Shown here one piece after another: positions 8,292-16,159 of a stretch of 33,757 bases of DNA. Below the pieces are notes generated by a model, which made no database searches, had not been told where the DNA came from, and saw nothing but the letters and a program-made list of their open reading frames with translations. A program made the translations under genes and the position numbers. This DNA is from Rhodothermaceae bacterium bin80 (GTDB taxonomy: Bacteria > Bacteroidota > Rhodothermia > Rhodothermales > Bin80). How positions within the stretch are numbered: the stretch's first letter is position 1; each line of letters starts with the position of its first letter. The DNA lies in NCBI GenBank assembly GCA_002238805.1, contig MPNB01000037.1:1-33757 (forward strand). Direction: 5' to 3'.

Positions 8292-9607
8292 TGCCCCCTA
8301 CAACGTCATATCACGACCAGGAGCATATTTTTTCGTTCTGGCCCAGACACAACGAGACCATACTCAAACGGCTTGAGAGCAAAGATGCCTGGCTAAGTAC
8401 AAGACGCGGCATTGAAGTTTCGCGCGTGGAGGATGCACTCGAGCACGAAATGACACTGAATATCGGGCCGCAGCATCCTGCTACACATGGTGTGCTCAGG
8501 TGCGTAGTTAAGCTTGATGGCGAGCGGATCGAAAAATGCGTACTTGATATCGGGTACCTGCACCGCGGTATCGAAAAGCTTGCGGAAAGCAAGACATACC
8601 AGGAGTTCATGCCCTATACCGACCGTATGGATTATCTGGCGCCATACGCAAATAATGTGGCTTGGTGTATGGCAGTGGAGAAACTCGCGAACATTGAAGT
8701 TCCCGAGCGAGCACAGTGGATTCGGATGATCATGTGCGAATTGGCTCGTATTTCTTCTCACCTGTTGTGGCTGGGAGTCGGGCTGATGGATGCGGGGGCA
8801 GTGAGCGTTTTTCTATGGACATTCCAGGGCCGGGAAGATCTCTATAACATCTTTGACGAGGTTTCGGGGGCACGATTTACGGTGTCGCACAGTCGTATTG
8901 GTGGATTAGCAACAGATCTGAGTCCCAAGGCGATCGCTATGATCAGGGACTTTGCAACCCGTTACGAGAACATTGTTCGGGGCTGGCAAAAGCTTCTCAA
9001 TCGTAACCGCATCTGGATTGATCGAAACAGGGATGTTGGCATTGTCAGTGCGGATGAGGCTATTGCACTCGGACTAACAGGTCCCAATCTCCGCGGTAGT
9101 GGTGTTCCCTATGATATTCGCACATTTGAACCATATCTGAAGTACGACGAAGTAGACTTTATCATTCCACTCCGGGAGGAGGGGGATTGTCTAGCGCGGT
9201 ATCACATTCGTGTCGAAGAGATGCTGGAGAGCCTCAAGATTATTCGTCAGTGTCTGGATCGTTTGCCGGAAGGGCCGATCCGGACGGATGATGCGAAGAA
9301 AGCCTATCCGTCCAAGAACGAAGTATATTATTCAATGGAGGGCATGATACATGACTTCATGTACACGGAGACAGGAGTAACTCCGCCCAAAGGAGCTGCT
9401 TCGTATCATGCTATCGAATCTCCCAAAGGGGAGTTAGGGTTCTATCTTGAAAGCGATGGAACCGGATGTCCTTGGCGTGCACGCATTAACGCACCGTCCT
9501 TCACAAACCTCCAAGGTTTGGAATCCATGATGGAAGGTCATCCGGTAGCAGATATTGTAGTACTAATCGGTTCCATTGACCCAGTAATGGGTGAGGCGGA
9601 CAAGTAG
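8291..9607 (+). CDS. nuoD: NADH-quinone oxidoreductase subunit D (49 kDa)
   Basis: A 438-residue subunit that forms the quinone pocket of complex I together with NuoB and is related to [NiFe]-hydrogenase large subunits. Recognisable are NIGPQHPATHGVLR near residue 57, the LDIGYLHRGIEKL segment, DRMDYLAPYANNVA, and the C-terminal IESPKGELGFYLESDGTG and RINAPSF blocks. About 50 residues precede the first conserved motif, a little more than usual. The start overlaps the nuoC stop by one base, and nuoE begins one base after its stop, so translation is probably coupled throughout. Confidence 0.96.
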   Translation: MPPTTSYHDQEHIFSFWPRHNETILKRLESKDAWLSTRRGIEVSRVEDALEHEMTLNIGPQHPATHGVLRCVVKLDGERIEKCVLDIGYLHRGIEKLAESKTYQEFMPYTDRMDYLAPYANNVAWCMAVEKLANIEVPERAQWIRMIMCELARISSHLLWLGVGLMDAGAVSVFLWTFQGREDLYNIFDEVSGARFTVSHSRIGGLATDLSPKAIAMIRDFATRYENIVRGWQKLLNRNRIWIDRNRDVGIVSADEAIALGLTGPNLRGSGVPYDIRTFEPYLKYDEVDFIIPLREEGDCLARYHIRVEEMLESLKIIRQCLDRLPEGPIRTDDAKKAYPSKNEVYYSMEGMIHDFMYTETGVTPPKGAASYHAIESPKGELGFYLESDGTGCPWRARINAPSFTNLQGLESMMEGHPVADIVVLIGSIDPVMGEADK

Positions 9608-9608
9608 T

Positions 9609-10283
9609 ATGGCAGATTTTATTCGTAATCCCGTAGTGGCGCTGCCGGATCCCAATCCGGCATCACATTTCTCGAAGGAAGAGCTTGTGTTTACCGCCGA
9701 AGAAAAGGAGAAAATTGCCGAGTATGTGGCCCAATACCCAACCCCGGATGGTGCAGTTATGTGGGCACTCTGGCTGGCGCAGGAAAAATTTGGGTTTCTG
9801 CCATCCGAGGTAATGCGACTGGTCGCCACCGAACTCTCGTTGCCTTATGCACAGGTATACGGTGTGGCGACGTTCTATACGCAGTACTTCAAAGAGAAGA
9901 AGGGCACTTTCGTTTTGGATGTATGCACCTGTTTTTCTTGCCAGTTCTGTGGAGGCTACGATATTCTAGCTTACCTGGAAGAGAAACTTGGCGTTAAGCG
10001 AGGGCATACGACTCCATGCGGCCGTTACACTTTGCAGGAGGCTGAATGTCTGGGGGCATGTGGTTCTGCGCCCATGATGCAGGTTTCCAATGGCCCATAT
10101 GCGCACAATTTGACACCGGAAAAAATCGACGCACTATTGGCTGCGATGGAAGCAGGAAAGCCACTTCCATTTGTGTCCGTGACGTTGCCACAGGATGAAG
10201 ATGAGATGGGTGGAAATAGACGAACTGATGCGGAAGTGGTCGAACACTACGCGGTCCCTCCACAGACGAAGCGAACACAGTAA
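9609..10283 (+). CDS. nuoE: NADH-quinone oxidoreductase subunit E (24 kDa)
   Basis: A 224-residue subunit of the NADH-dehydrogenase module with a thioredoxin-like fold that binds the off-path [2Fe-2S] cluster N1a. The four ligands are visible as Cys106 and Cys111 in VCTCFSC, and Cys147 and Cys151 in ECLGAC. The N-terminal helical part contains the conserved LPYAQVYGVATFY block. The last 35 residues, acidic then basic, are an extension beyond the family core. An 81-base gap with an inverted repeat separates it from nuoF, the largest gap between nuoD and nuoH. Confidence 0.95.
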   Translation: MADFIRNPVVALPDPNPASHFSKEELVFTAEEKEKIAEYVAQYPTPDGAVMWALWLAQEKFGFLPSEVMRLVATELSLPYAQVYGVATFYTQYFKEKKGTFVLDVCTCFSCQFCGGYDILAYLEEKLGVKRGHTTPCGRYTLQEAECLGACGSAPMMQVSNGPYAHNLTPEKIDALLAAMEAGKPLPFVSVTLPQDEDEMGGNRRTDAEVVEHYAVPPQTKRTQ

Positions 10284-10373
10284 CTTTGTCATGGACTGGA
10301 ACTATGAGCTCACAGCTTCGGGGTTGAGTCACCAAATGATTTGTGTTAGCTACGCGACAAGGCCATGACAAAG
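10284..10373 (+). promoter_or_regulatory. inverted repeat over the nuoF start codon
   Basis: The sequence CTTTGTCATGG at 10284-10294, beginning right after the nuoE stop, is the perfect reverse complement of CCATGACAAAG at 10363-10373. The second arm contains the nuoF ATG (10365-10367) and its next two codons. In the mRNA this would form an 11-bp stem closing a 68-base loop and would hide the start codon. I see no Shine-Dalgarno sequence for nuoF. The repeat is directly visible; a role in controlling nuoF translation is inference. Confidence 0.5.
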
Positions 10374-11654
10374 GCGGGCGACTGGAAATCATACAAACGG
10401 GTGCTTCTGCCACCGGTTAAAGATTTACATCATCTGGATGTATATCAGGAGCAGGGCGGCTATCAGGCCCTGCGTGCGGTTCTGAGTGACTGGAAACCTG
10501 AAGATGTTACGGCTGAGGTCAAACTCAGCGGTCTTCGTGGCAGGGGCGGTGCTGGGTTCCCTACCGGCCTTAAATGGAGCTTCATGCCTCCGGTCAAGCC
10601 GGATGTGCCGCGTTACCTGTGCTGCAACGCAGATGAGAGTGAGCCCGGAACGTTCAAGGACAGGCAGCTCATGGAGTATAACCCTCATCTCTTGTTCGAG
10701 GGTATCCTGATTGCAGGCTATGCAATGTCACTCAAGGCATGCTACTTGTATGTTCGGGGTGAGTTTGCCAGTTGGATTACGCTTCTCCAGAATGAGTTGT
10801 CAAAGGCATACGATGCGAAATTGGTAGGCGACAACATACTGGGGACGGATCACAGTATGGATATCATCATCCACAAGGGAGCAGGTGCTTACATATGTGG
10901 TGAGGAGACCAGTCTGATGGAATCTCTTGAAGGCAAACGCGCCTATCCTCGCATTAAACCTCCTTTTCCTGCGCAATCCGGCATTTGGGGGTACCCAACT
11001 ACCATCAATAACGTGGAAACACTGGCCTGCGCTCCCATCATCATTAATCGTGGGGGGGACTGGTTTGCAGGTGTGGGTGCGAAGAAGCATCCCGGGCCTG
11101 TACTTTACGGTATTTCCGGTCACGTGAATCGTCCAGGCGTATATGAGTATCCTACGGGGATGCTTATCACGGACCTACTCGAGATAGCCGGCGGCATGCG
11201 TGACAACAAAAAGCTTAAGGCGCTTGTACCAGGAGGAGCTTCGGTTCCGGTTTTGCGGGCGGATATGATTGACGGTGTGACGATGGATGTAGAAAGTCTG
11301 CAGGAAGCAGGCTCCATGATGGGCACTGCCGGCATGTTGTTTTTGGATGAAGACACCGATATGGTTGCCTTTTTGCGCCGTGTTGCCCGGTTCTATCACC
11401 ATGAGAGCTGTGGACAGTGTACTCCATGTAGAGAGGGTACGGGCTGGATGGAAAATTTGATCACACGGATCGACGATGGAGAAGGAAATTTGCGAGACCT
11501 GGACTTGCTACTTGACCTCTGTGATCAGATGGAAGGGCGGACTGTTTGCGCATTGGCAGACGCTGCTGCATGGCCTGTACGTAATACGATTAAGCGTTTC
11601 CGGGGAGATTTTGAACGCCGATGTCGTCCGGCTGCCTGGGCCGTGAATGCCTGA
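10365..11654 (+). CDS. nuoF: NADH-quinone oxidoreductase subunit F (51 kDa, NADH- and FMN-binding)
   Basis: A 429-residue flavoprotein that oxidises NADH and carries FMN and [4Fe-4S] cluster N3. GRGGAGFPTGLKW near residue 60 is the nucleotide loop. GAGAYICGEETSLMESLEGK near 170-190 and the following PRIKPPFPAQSG are conserved FMN/NADH-site blocks. ESCGQCTPCREGTGW near 345-360 gives three cluster cysteines and RTVCALADAAAWPV near 395 the fourth. Length is normal. The downstream neighbour is a lipoprotein gene rather than nuoG, an unusual insertion. Confidence 0.97.
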   Translation: MTKAGDWKSYKRVLLPPVKDLHHLDVYQEQGGYQALRAVLSDWKPEDVTAEVKLSGLRGRGGAGFPTGLKWSFMPPVKPDVPRYLCCNADESEPGTFKDRQLMEYNPHLLFEGILIAGYAMSLKACYLYVRGEFASWITLLQNELSKAYDAKLVGDNILGTDHSMDIIIHKGAGAYICGEETSLMESLEGKRAYPRIKPPFPAQSGIWGYPTTINNVETLACAPIIINRGGDWFAGVGAKKHPGPVLYGISGHVNRPGVYEYPTGMLITDLLEIAGGMRDNKKLKALVPGGASVPVLRADMIDGVTMDVESLQEAGSMMGTAGMLFLDEDTDMVAFLRRVARFYHHESCGQCTPCREGTGWMENLITRIDDGEGNLRDLDLLLDLCDQMEGRTVCALADAAAWPVRNTIKRFRGDFERRCRPAAWAVNA

Positions 11655-11675
11655 AGATAATAAGCATTTAACCGC

Positions 11676-12125
11676 ATGAAATACACACTGATCGGTATTT
11701 GCCTACTGTTGATTGCCTGTGGTGGATCGGAGCTGGCCAGCGATGAGATTTATGGTGCACAGGATGAAGCTGTGGATGTAATTCCTGTAGAAGCTGTACT
11801 CGCAGAACCCCAGCATTACATGGATGACGAGATTGCCGTGGCCGGTACGGTGCATGAAGTTTGTCAGATGAAGGGTTGCTGGTTGATGTTGCGGGGTCTG
11901 GATACGGGCGAGGGTTTGCGTGTACATGTTGAGCGGACAGAAACCGGCGAGTACGCTTTTACAGTTCCAAGTGATATTAGTGGCCGATATGCTGTAGCCG
12001 TAGGCACCATAACGACTCCAGAAGCGGAGGAAGAAGCACATTACCAGGAGGATGCCCCGGGTACTGTTCCAGTGCTTTCTATGGTTGCTGTTGGCGTCCG
12101 TATATCTCCGGAAGAATCCATTTAG
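11676..12125 (+). CDS. DUF4920-type lipoprotein inside the nuo operon
   Basis: A 149-residue predicted lipoprotein: signal MKYTLIGICLLLIAC with the lipidated Cys at 15. The mature part is a small beta-rich domain containing VAGTVHEVCQMKGCWLML with Cys63 and Cys68, then a strand-rich region ending SMVAVGVRI. The VCxxxGCW pattern, followed by a VHVE strand and a later GRYAVAVGTI strand, matches the DUF4920 family, whose function is unknown. It lies 21 bases after nuoF and 7 bases before nuoG, in the same direction, so it should be co-transcribed with complex I subunits. A role in assembly or redox handling at the cell envelope is possible but unproven. Confidence 0.8.
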   Translation: MKYTLIGICLLLIACGGSELASDEIYGAQDEAVDVIPVEAVLAEPQHYMDDEIAVAGTVHEVCQMKGCWLMLRGLDTGEGLRVHVERTETGEYAFTVPSDISGRYAVAVGTITTPEAEEEAHYQEDAPGTVPVLSMVAVGVRISPEESI

Positions 12126-12132
12126 GTTATCC

Positions 12133-13860
12133 ATGCCAAAGGTCATTATAGACGGAGAGGAATACGCGTTCGAGGGGCGGCCGAGTTTGCTCCAGTTTTG
12201 CCTGGATCATGGCATAGAATTGCCCCATTTCTGTTATCATCCGTCCATGTCTGTGCCGGCAAATTGTCGGCAATGCCTTGTGGATGTGGGAGCCCCAGTG
12301 CGTGATCGGGAGACAGGTGAATTCCAGTTGGACGAGAACGGGGAGAAAGTCATACGGTATTTCCCGAAACTGCAGACTAGTTGCAGTCATGTGATATCAG
12401 ATGGGCAGGTTGTCCACACTGCACGCTCGAGCAAAAAGGTAGAGCGGGCGCAGTGCGACACAATGGAGTTTCTGCTCATTAACCACCCGTTAGACTGTCC
12501 CATATGTGATCAGGCAGGGCATTGCCCCTTGCAGATTCAGGCCTACAAGTATGGGCCTGAAGGATCGCGTTTCGAGTTCCAGAAAGTTCATAAGCCCAAG
12601 AAAGTCAAACTGGGGCCGAATGTTATTCTGGATGCTGAGCGATGTATCAATTGTACGCGTTGTGTCCGCTTTACGGATGAGATTTCCCGGAGTAGGCAGC
12701 TTACGATCATCGAGCGTGGTGTTAAGAATTATCCGATTACGCCACCTGGGGTTTCGTTTGACGAACCCTATTCTATGAACGTGATTGATCTGTGCCCGGT
12801 TGGTGCGCTCACATCGGCGGATTTTCGATTCCAGGCGCGGATTTGGGAAATGGCTAGTGCGCCATCCATTACCACGACGAATGCTAAGGGATCGAACTGC
12901 TTTTTGTGGGTGCGTGACAATCTGGTGATGCGCATTACTCCTCGTCCGAACCCGGACGTTAACGAGTTCTGGCTTCCAGACGAAGACCGCCTGACCTACA
13001 GGCGGTTCAATGAAGACCGTCCGTGTGGTCCTGCCGCTTTGAACAAGTCGGGGCCATGTTCCTGGGATGAGGCAATTCGAGAGACTGCAGAAATTCTGAG
13101 TAACGCAGGCAAGGAAACGCTATTCCTAGCTTCGGCACATGCAACCGTTGAAGATAACTGGATGTTGATGCAGCTTGCGGAAGTTGTTGGTGGGCAGGTT
13201 GCCGGGTATATCCCTCACATTGAGCCGGGCCATGGGGACGGATGGTTGCGAACAGATGACCGGGCCCCCAACAGTCAAGGATGTGAGCGCTTAGGGCTAC
13301 AGCCTGTTGATATGAAGTTATGGGGTGCACGCCTTGAAGCCGGAGAGGTGCAGGTACTCTATGTATTGGAGGATGATCCTGTTGCTGCAGGACTTTGCAG
13401 TACGCAGGCATTGGATAATGTAGAGGTGATTCTGCATTATCATAGCACGACGAATCAAACGCTGCCTTCAGCCAACGTAGCTTTGCCGGCAGCAACGGTT
13501 GCGGAAACGGTCGGTACATTTGTTAATGAAGCTGGACGTGCACAGTGCGTGGTGCCAGCGAAGGTCATCAAAGGTGTCAATCGCACGCTCATGATGCAAA
13601 TGGGCTTGAGCCGGGCCGACCAGCACGGTACACCCTTTGACCGGTGGCATAATGAATCTCACTATGTGGACTGCAAACCCAGTTGGGAAATCATTCCCCT
13701 TGTAGCACGGGCCCTAGGTGTGGAGATTGCCGCGCAGAGCCCCAAAAAAGTCATGCAGCATATCAGTGTGTCCATCCCGGCGTTTACGGGAGCGACTTAC
13801 AAGGCAATGGGCCTAAGTGGTGTGATGCTTCCCCCCATCGAAATAGAGGTTGCCAGTTAG
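12133..13860 (+). CDS. nuoG: NADH-quinone oxidoreductase subunit G, short form
   Basis: A 575-residue iron-sulfur subunit of the NADH-dehydrogenase module. I chose ATG 12133 because the ferredoxin domain begins immediately (PKVIIDGEEYAF). [2Fe-2S] ligands are Cys34, Cys45, Cys48 and Cys84. DCPICDQAGHCPLQ supplies the three cysteines of a His/Cys3 cluster. CINCTRC with a later CPVGAL supplies a [4Fe-4S] cluster. The rest is a shortened molybdopterin-oxidoreductase-like domain with no CxxCxxxC motif for the extra N7 cluster. The protein is about 330 residues shorter than E. coli NuoG, so much of the C-terminal domain is missing. An in-frame upstream start at 12052 would overlap the lipoprotein gene and is not favoured. 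Confidence 0.93.
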   Translation: MPKVIIDGEEYAFEGRPSLLQFCLDHGIELPHFCYHPSMSVPANCRQCLVDVGAPVRDRETGEFQLDENGEKVIRYFPKLQTSCSHVISDGQVVHTARSSKKVERAQCDTMEFLLINHPLDCPICDQAGHCPLQIQAYKYGPEGSRFEFQKVHKPKKVKLGPNVILDAERCINCTRCVRFTDEISRSRQLTIIERGVKNYPITPPGVSFDEPYSMNVIDLCPVGALTSADFRFQARIWEMASAPSITTTNAKGSNCFLWVRDNLVMRITPRPNPDVNEFWLPDEDRLTYRRFNEDRPCGPAALNKSGPCSWDEAIRETAEILSNAGKETLFLASAHATVEDNWMLMQLAEVVGGQVAGYIPHIEPGHGDGWLRTDDRAPNSQGCERLGLQPVDMKLWGARLEAGEVQVLYVLEDDPVAAGLCSTQALDNVEVILHYHSTTNQTLPSANVALPAATVAETVGTFVNEAGRAQCVVPAKVIKGVNRTLMMQMGLSRADQHGTPFDRWHNESHYVDCKPSWEIIPLVARALGVEIAAQSPKKVMQHISVSIPAFTGATYKAMGLSGVMLPPIEIEVAS

Positions 13861-13865
13861 AGGTG

Positions 13866-14897
13866 ATGAATCTATCGCCCGGTTTATTGGCCTTAGTGGC
13901 CTTCGGCATTATCAATTTTATGCTGATATCAGCATCCTGTCTGGTGTATGCTGAACGTAAAGTATCTGCCTTTATCCAGAACAGGCCAGGCCCTAATCGG
14001 GTTGGTCCGGGTGGATTTTTTCAGCCGTTCGCGGACGTTTTCAAGCTCCTGTTCAAGGAGGATACGGTCCCCGAAGGTGCAAGCAAGTTTGTGCATGCGT
14101 TGGCCCCAGTCATCATGGTCGTTATAGCGATGACGGTACCGGCGCTGATTCCGTATGCACGCGGAGTTGTGATTGTGGACAGTGCTGTGAGCGCGCTCAT
14201 CATCTTGGCGCTAACGAGTATTTCGGTGTACGGAGTTACACTTGCGGGCTGGAGTAGTAACAGCAAGTTTTCACTCTTGGGTGGCTTGCGCTCAAGTGCG
14301 CAGATGATTTCGTATGAGTTGTCGATGGGGCTAGCGGTAGCGAGTGTCGTAGTCACGGCCGGATCTCTCAGTGTTGTAGAAATTGTAGAGAACCAGGCTG
14401 CGGGTGGAGCAATCCTGGGATGGAATGTTTTTCGCAATCCGATTGGTGCAATCATATTTATTATAACGGCTTTTGCGGAGACGAACCGTGCACCGTTTGA
14501 TCTACCTGAAGCTGAGCAGGAGCTGGTGGCGGGATACCATACCGAGTACAGTGGCATGAAGTTTGGCATGTTTTTTCTGGCCGAGTACGTTAACTGGTTC
14601 GTAGCTTCCTTTGTGATTGCAACATTTTTCTTTGGTGGTTACCTCATCCCATTTGAACCACAATTGCTTACAGCTTTTCCTGGGCTTGCGGGATCTGTTT
14701 GGTTCGGGCTTATGCAGGTAGGGAGCTTGCTTCTCAAGGTTGGTTTCTTCGTATTTTTGTTTCTGTGGGTGCGTTGGACGTTGCCTCGCTTCAAGTACAA
14801 TCAGCTTATGCAGATTGGCTGGAAAGTGTTGTTGCCGGTTGCGCTCGTGAATGTGCTTGTGATGGCGCTCATAGTTGCGCTTTTTTCTGGTGTATAG
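13866..14897 (+). CDS. nuoH: NADH-quinone oxidoreductase subunit H
   Basis: A 343-residue multi-helix inner-membrane subunit that forms the quinone channel and links the two arms of complex I. Signatures are YAERKVSAFIQNRPGPNRVG near 30-50, DVFKLLFKED, and the ETNRAPFDLPEAEQELVAGY loop near 205-230 that lines the quinone site. About eight membrane helices are visible. ATG 13866 is preceded by GAGG only two bases away, too close for a good Shine-Dalgarno. It is the last nuo gene in this cluster; the next gene is rpe after one base. Confidence 0.96.
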   Translation: MNLSPGLLALVAFGIINFMLISASCLVYAERKVSAFIQNRPGPNRVGPGGFFQPFADVFKLLFKEDTVPEGASKFVHALAPVIMVVIAMTVPALIPYARGVVIVDSAVSALIILALTSISVYGVTLAGWSSNSKFSLLGGLRSSAQMISYELSMGLAVASVVVTAGSLSVVEIVENQAAGGAILGWNVFRNPIGAIIFIITAFAETNRAPFDLPEAEQELVAGYHTEYSGMKFGMFFLAEYVNWFVASFVIATFFFGGYLIPFEPQLLTAFPGLAGSVWFGLMQVGSLLLKVGFFVFLFLWVRWTLPRFKYNQLMQIGWKVLLPVALVNVLVMALIVALFSGV

Positions 14898-14898
14898 T

Positions 14899-15558
14899 AT
14901 GCTGATAGCCGCATCCATTCTCTCAGCTGATTTTGCCAGATTGGAGGCACATGCAGCGGAAGCTGTGGCTGCTGGGGCAGACTGGTTGCATATAGATGTG
15001 ATGGACGGGCATTTTGTACCGAATCTGACCTTTGGTCCATTAGCCGTCCGTGCGCTTCAAACACTTAAAGTTGAGACTGGCGTTACACTGGATACGCATC
15101 TAATGATTTCAGAGCCGGAGCGCTATCTGGAAGAATTTGCACAGGCTGGATCAGATATAATTACAGTTCACGTTGAAGCCTGCAAGGATGTAGGTGCTGC
15201 ACTCCGGAAAATCCGTGCTTTAGGTTGTCGACCGGGACTGACACTTAATCCAGATACATCGCTCAGTCAACTGGAGCCTTGGCTGACCGATATAGACGTA
15301 GCTATGATCATGTCAGTATATCCAGGGTTTGCTGGTCAATCTTATCTGCCTGAATCCAATGGACGGATAGGGCAATTGAAAGCAATGCTGAGTCGTAATG
15401 CTAGTAAGGCATTATTAGAAGTAGATGGAGGTGTGAAGCCGCACAATGTGCATGAACCACTCGAGTGCGGTGCGGATGTCGTAGTTGCTGGCAGTGCCAT
15501 TTTTGGCGGGCTAATACCCGATCGTATTGCGCAGTTGCGTAGCAATCAGCCCCTGTAG
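14899..15558 (+). CDS. rpe: ribulose-phosphate 3-epimerase
   Basis: A 219-residue cytoplasmic TIM-barrel enzyme that interconverts ribulose 5-phosphate and xylulose 5-phosphate in the pentose phosphate pathway. Motifs are IAASILSADFARL at the start, WLHIDVMDGHFVPNLTFG with the metal- and acid-base residues, DTHLMISEPERYL, IMSVYPGFAGQSYLPE and EVDGGVKPHN, ending VVAGSAIFGG. It starts one base after nuoH, so it shares that transcript. Its last three codons and TAG stop (15547-15558) run into the tRNA-Arg gene that begins at 15549, so tRNA maturation and an intact rpe message exclude each other. Confidence 0.96.
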   Translation: MLIAASILSADFARLEAHAAEAVAAGADWLHIDVMDGHFVPNLTFGPLAVRALQTLKVETGVTLDTHLMISEPERYLEEFAQAGSDIITVHVEACKDVGAALRKIRALGCRPGLTLNPDTSLSQLEPWLTDIDVAMIMSVYPGFAGQSYLPESNGRIGQLKAMLSRNASKALLEVDGGVKPHNVHEPLECGADVVVAGSAIFGGLIPDRIAQLRSNQPL

Positions 15559-15624
15559 CTCAACAGGATAGAGCGACGGCCTCCTAAGCCGTATATCCGG
15601 GTTCGAGTCCTGGCGGGGGTACCA
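15549..15624 (+). tRNA. tRNA-Arg, anticodon CCU (decodes AGG)
   Basis: A full cloverleaf can be drawn. The acceptor stem is GCCCCTG with CGGGGGT (G1-U72 wobble). The D stem is GCTC/GAGC. The anticodon stem is ACGGC/GCCGT around the loop CTCCTAA, with anticodon CCT. The T stem is CCGGG/CCTGG around TTCGAGT. The discriminator is A and CCA is encoded. The gene sits inside a protein operon: rpe ends within its first 10 bases and folK starts 7 bases after its CCA, so it must be cut out of a polycistronic transcript. Confidence 0.96.
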
Positions 15625-15631
15625 AGTATCA

Positions 15632-16159
15632 ATGCAGACAGCCTATATCGCATTGGGATCAAATCTGGGAAATCGCCTCGCACGGTTACGTCAGGCAGTA
15701 AGCGGTTTGCAGCGTGTAGCTGTCCTTGTTCGATGCTCGCCTGTCTATGAGGGGCCTGCCCACACACTTATGCCCAATGATGTATCTCCTGATTTTTTGA
15801 ATGCAGTTGTCGAAATACAGACAGATTTAGGCGGTACGGATTTGCTTCATGCCTGCCAGGAAATTGAGCGGCAGGGCGCCCGTTGTCGCCGAGCCCCCTA
15901 TGCACCTAGGACGATTGACCTTGATATTCTTACGTTCGGGGAGCTTACATGTAATACAGATCAACTCATATTGCCGCATCCAAGGCTTCAAGAGCGGCGA
16001 TTCGTGTTACAGCCGTGGTTTGATCTGGCACCTGAGACTTATATTCCAAGTCCAATAGATTCGACAGTGTCTGCAGTGCTTGCCAGCTGTAGGGACAAAA
16101 TCAATTTAGTCAGGACGCCGTGGTTGCTTATGAATGAAAGAAATGAAACCAGCACATAA
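15632..16159 (+). CDS. folK: 2-amino-4-hydroxy-6-hydroxymethyldihydropteridine pyrophosphokinase
   Basis: A 175-residue folate-pathway enzyme that transfers pyrophosphate from ATP to 6-hydroxymethyl-dihydropterin. The family pattern is clear: YIALGSNLGNRLARL at the N-terminus, CSPVYEGPA, FLNAVVEIQTDL, and the catalytic stretch CRRAPYAPRTIDLDIL near 88-103 with the paired arginines and the DLD metal-binding motif, then LPHPRLQERRFVLQP. It begins 7 bases after the tRNA and overlaps the following kinase by 26 bases in another frame. The folK-deoxynucleoside kinase order is common in Bacteroidota. Confidence 0.95.
   Translation: MQTAYIALGSNLGNRLARLRQAVSGLQRVAVLVRCSPVYEGPAHTLMPNDVSPDFLNAVVEIQTDLGGTDLLHACQEIERQGARCRRAPYAPRTIDLDILTFGELTCNTDQLILPHPRLQERRFVLQPWFDLAPETYIPSPIDSTVSAVLASCRDKINLVRTPWLLMNERNETST

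Noticed and set aside
13683..13865. 61-residue N-terminal extension of NuoH
   Set aside because: It lies entirely in nuoG in another frame and has no membrane character; the family begins at 13866.
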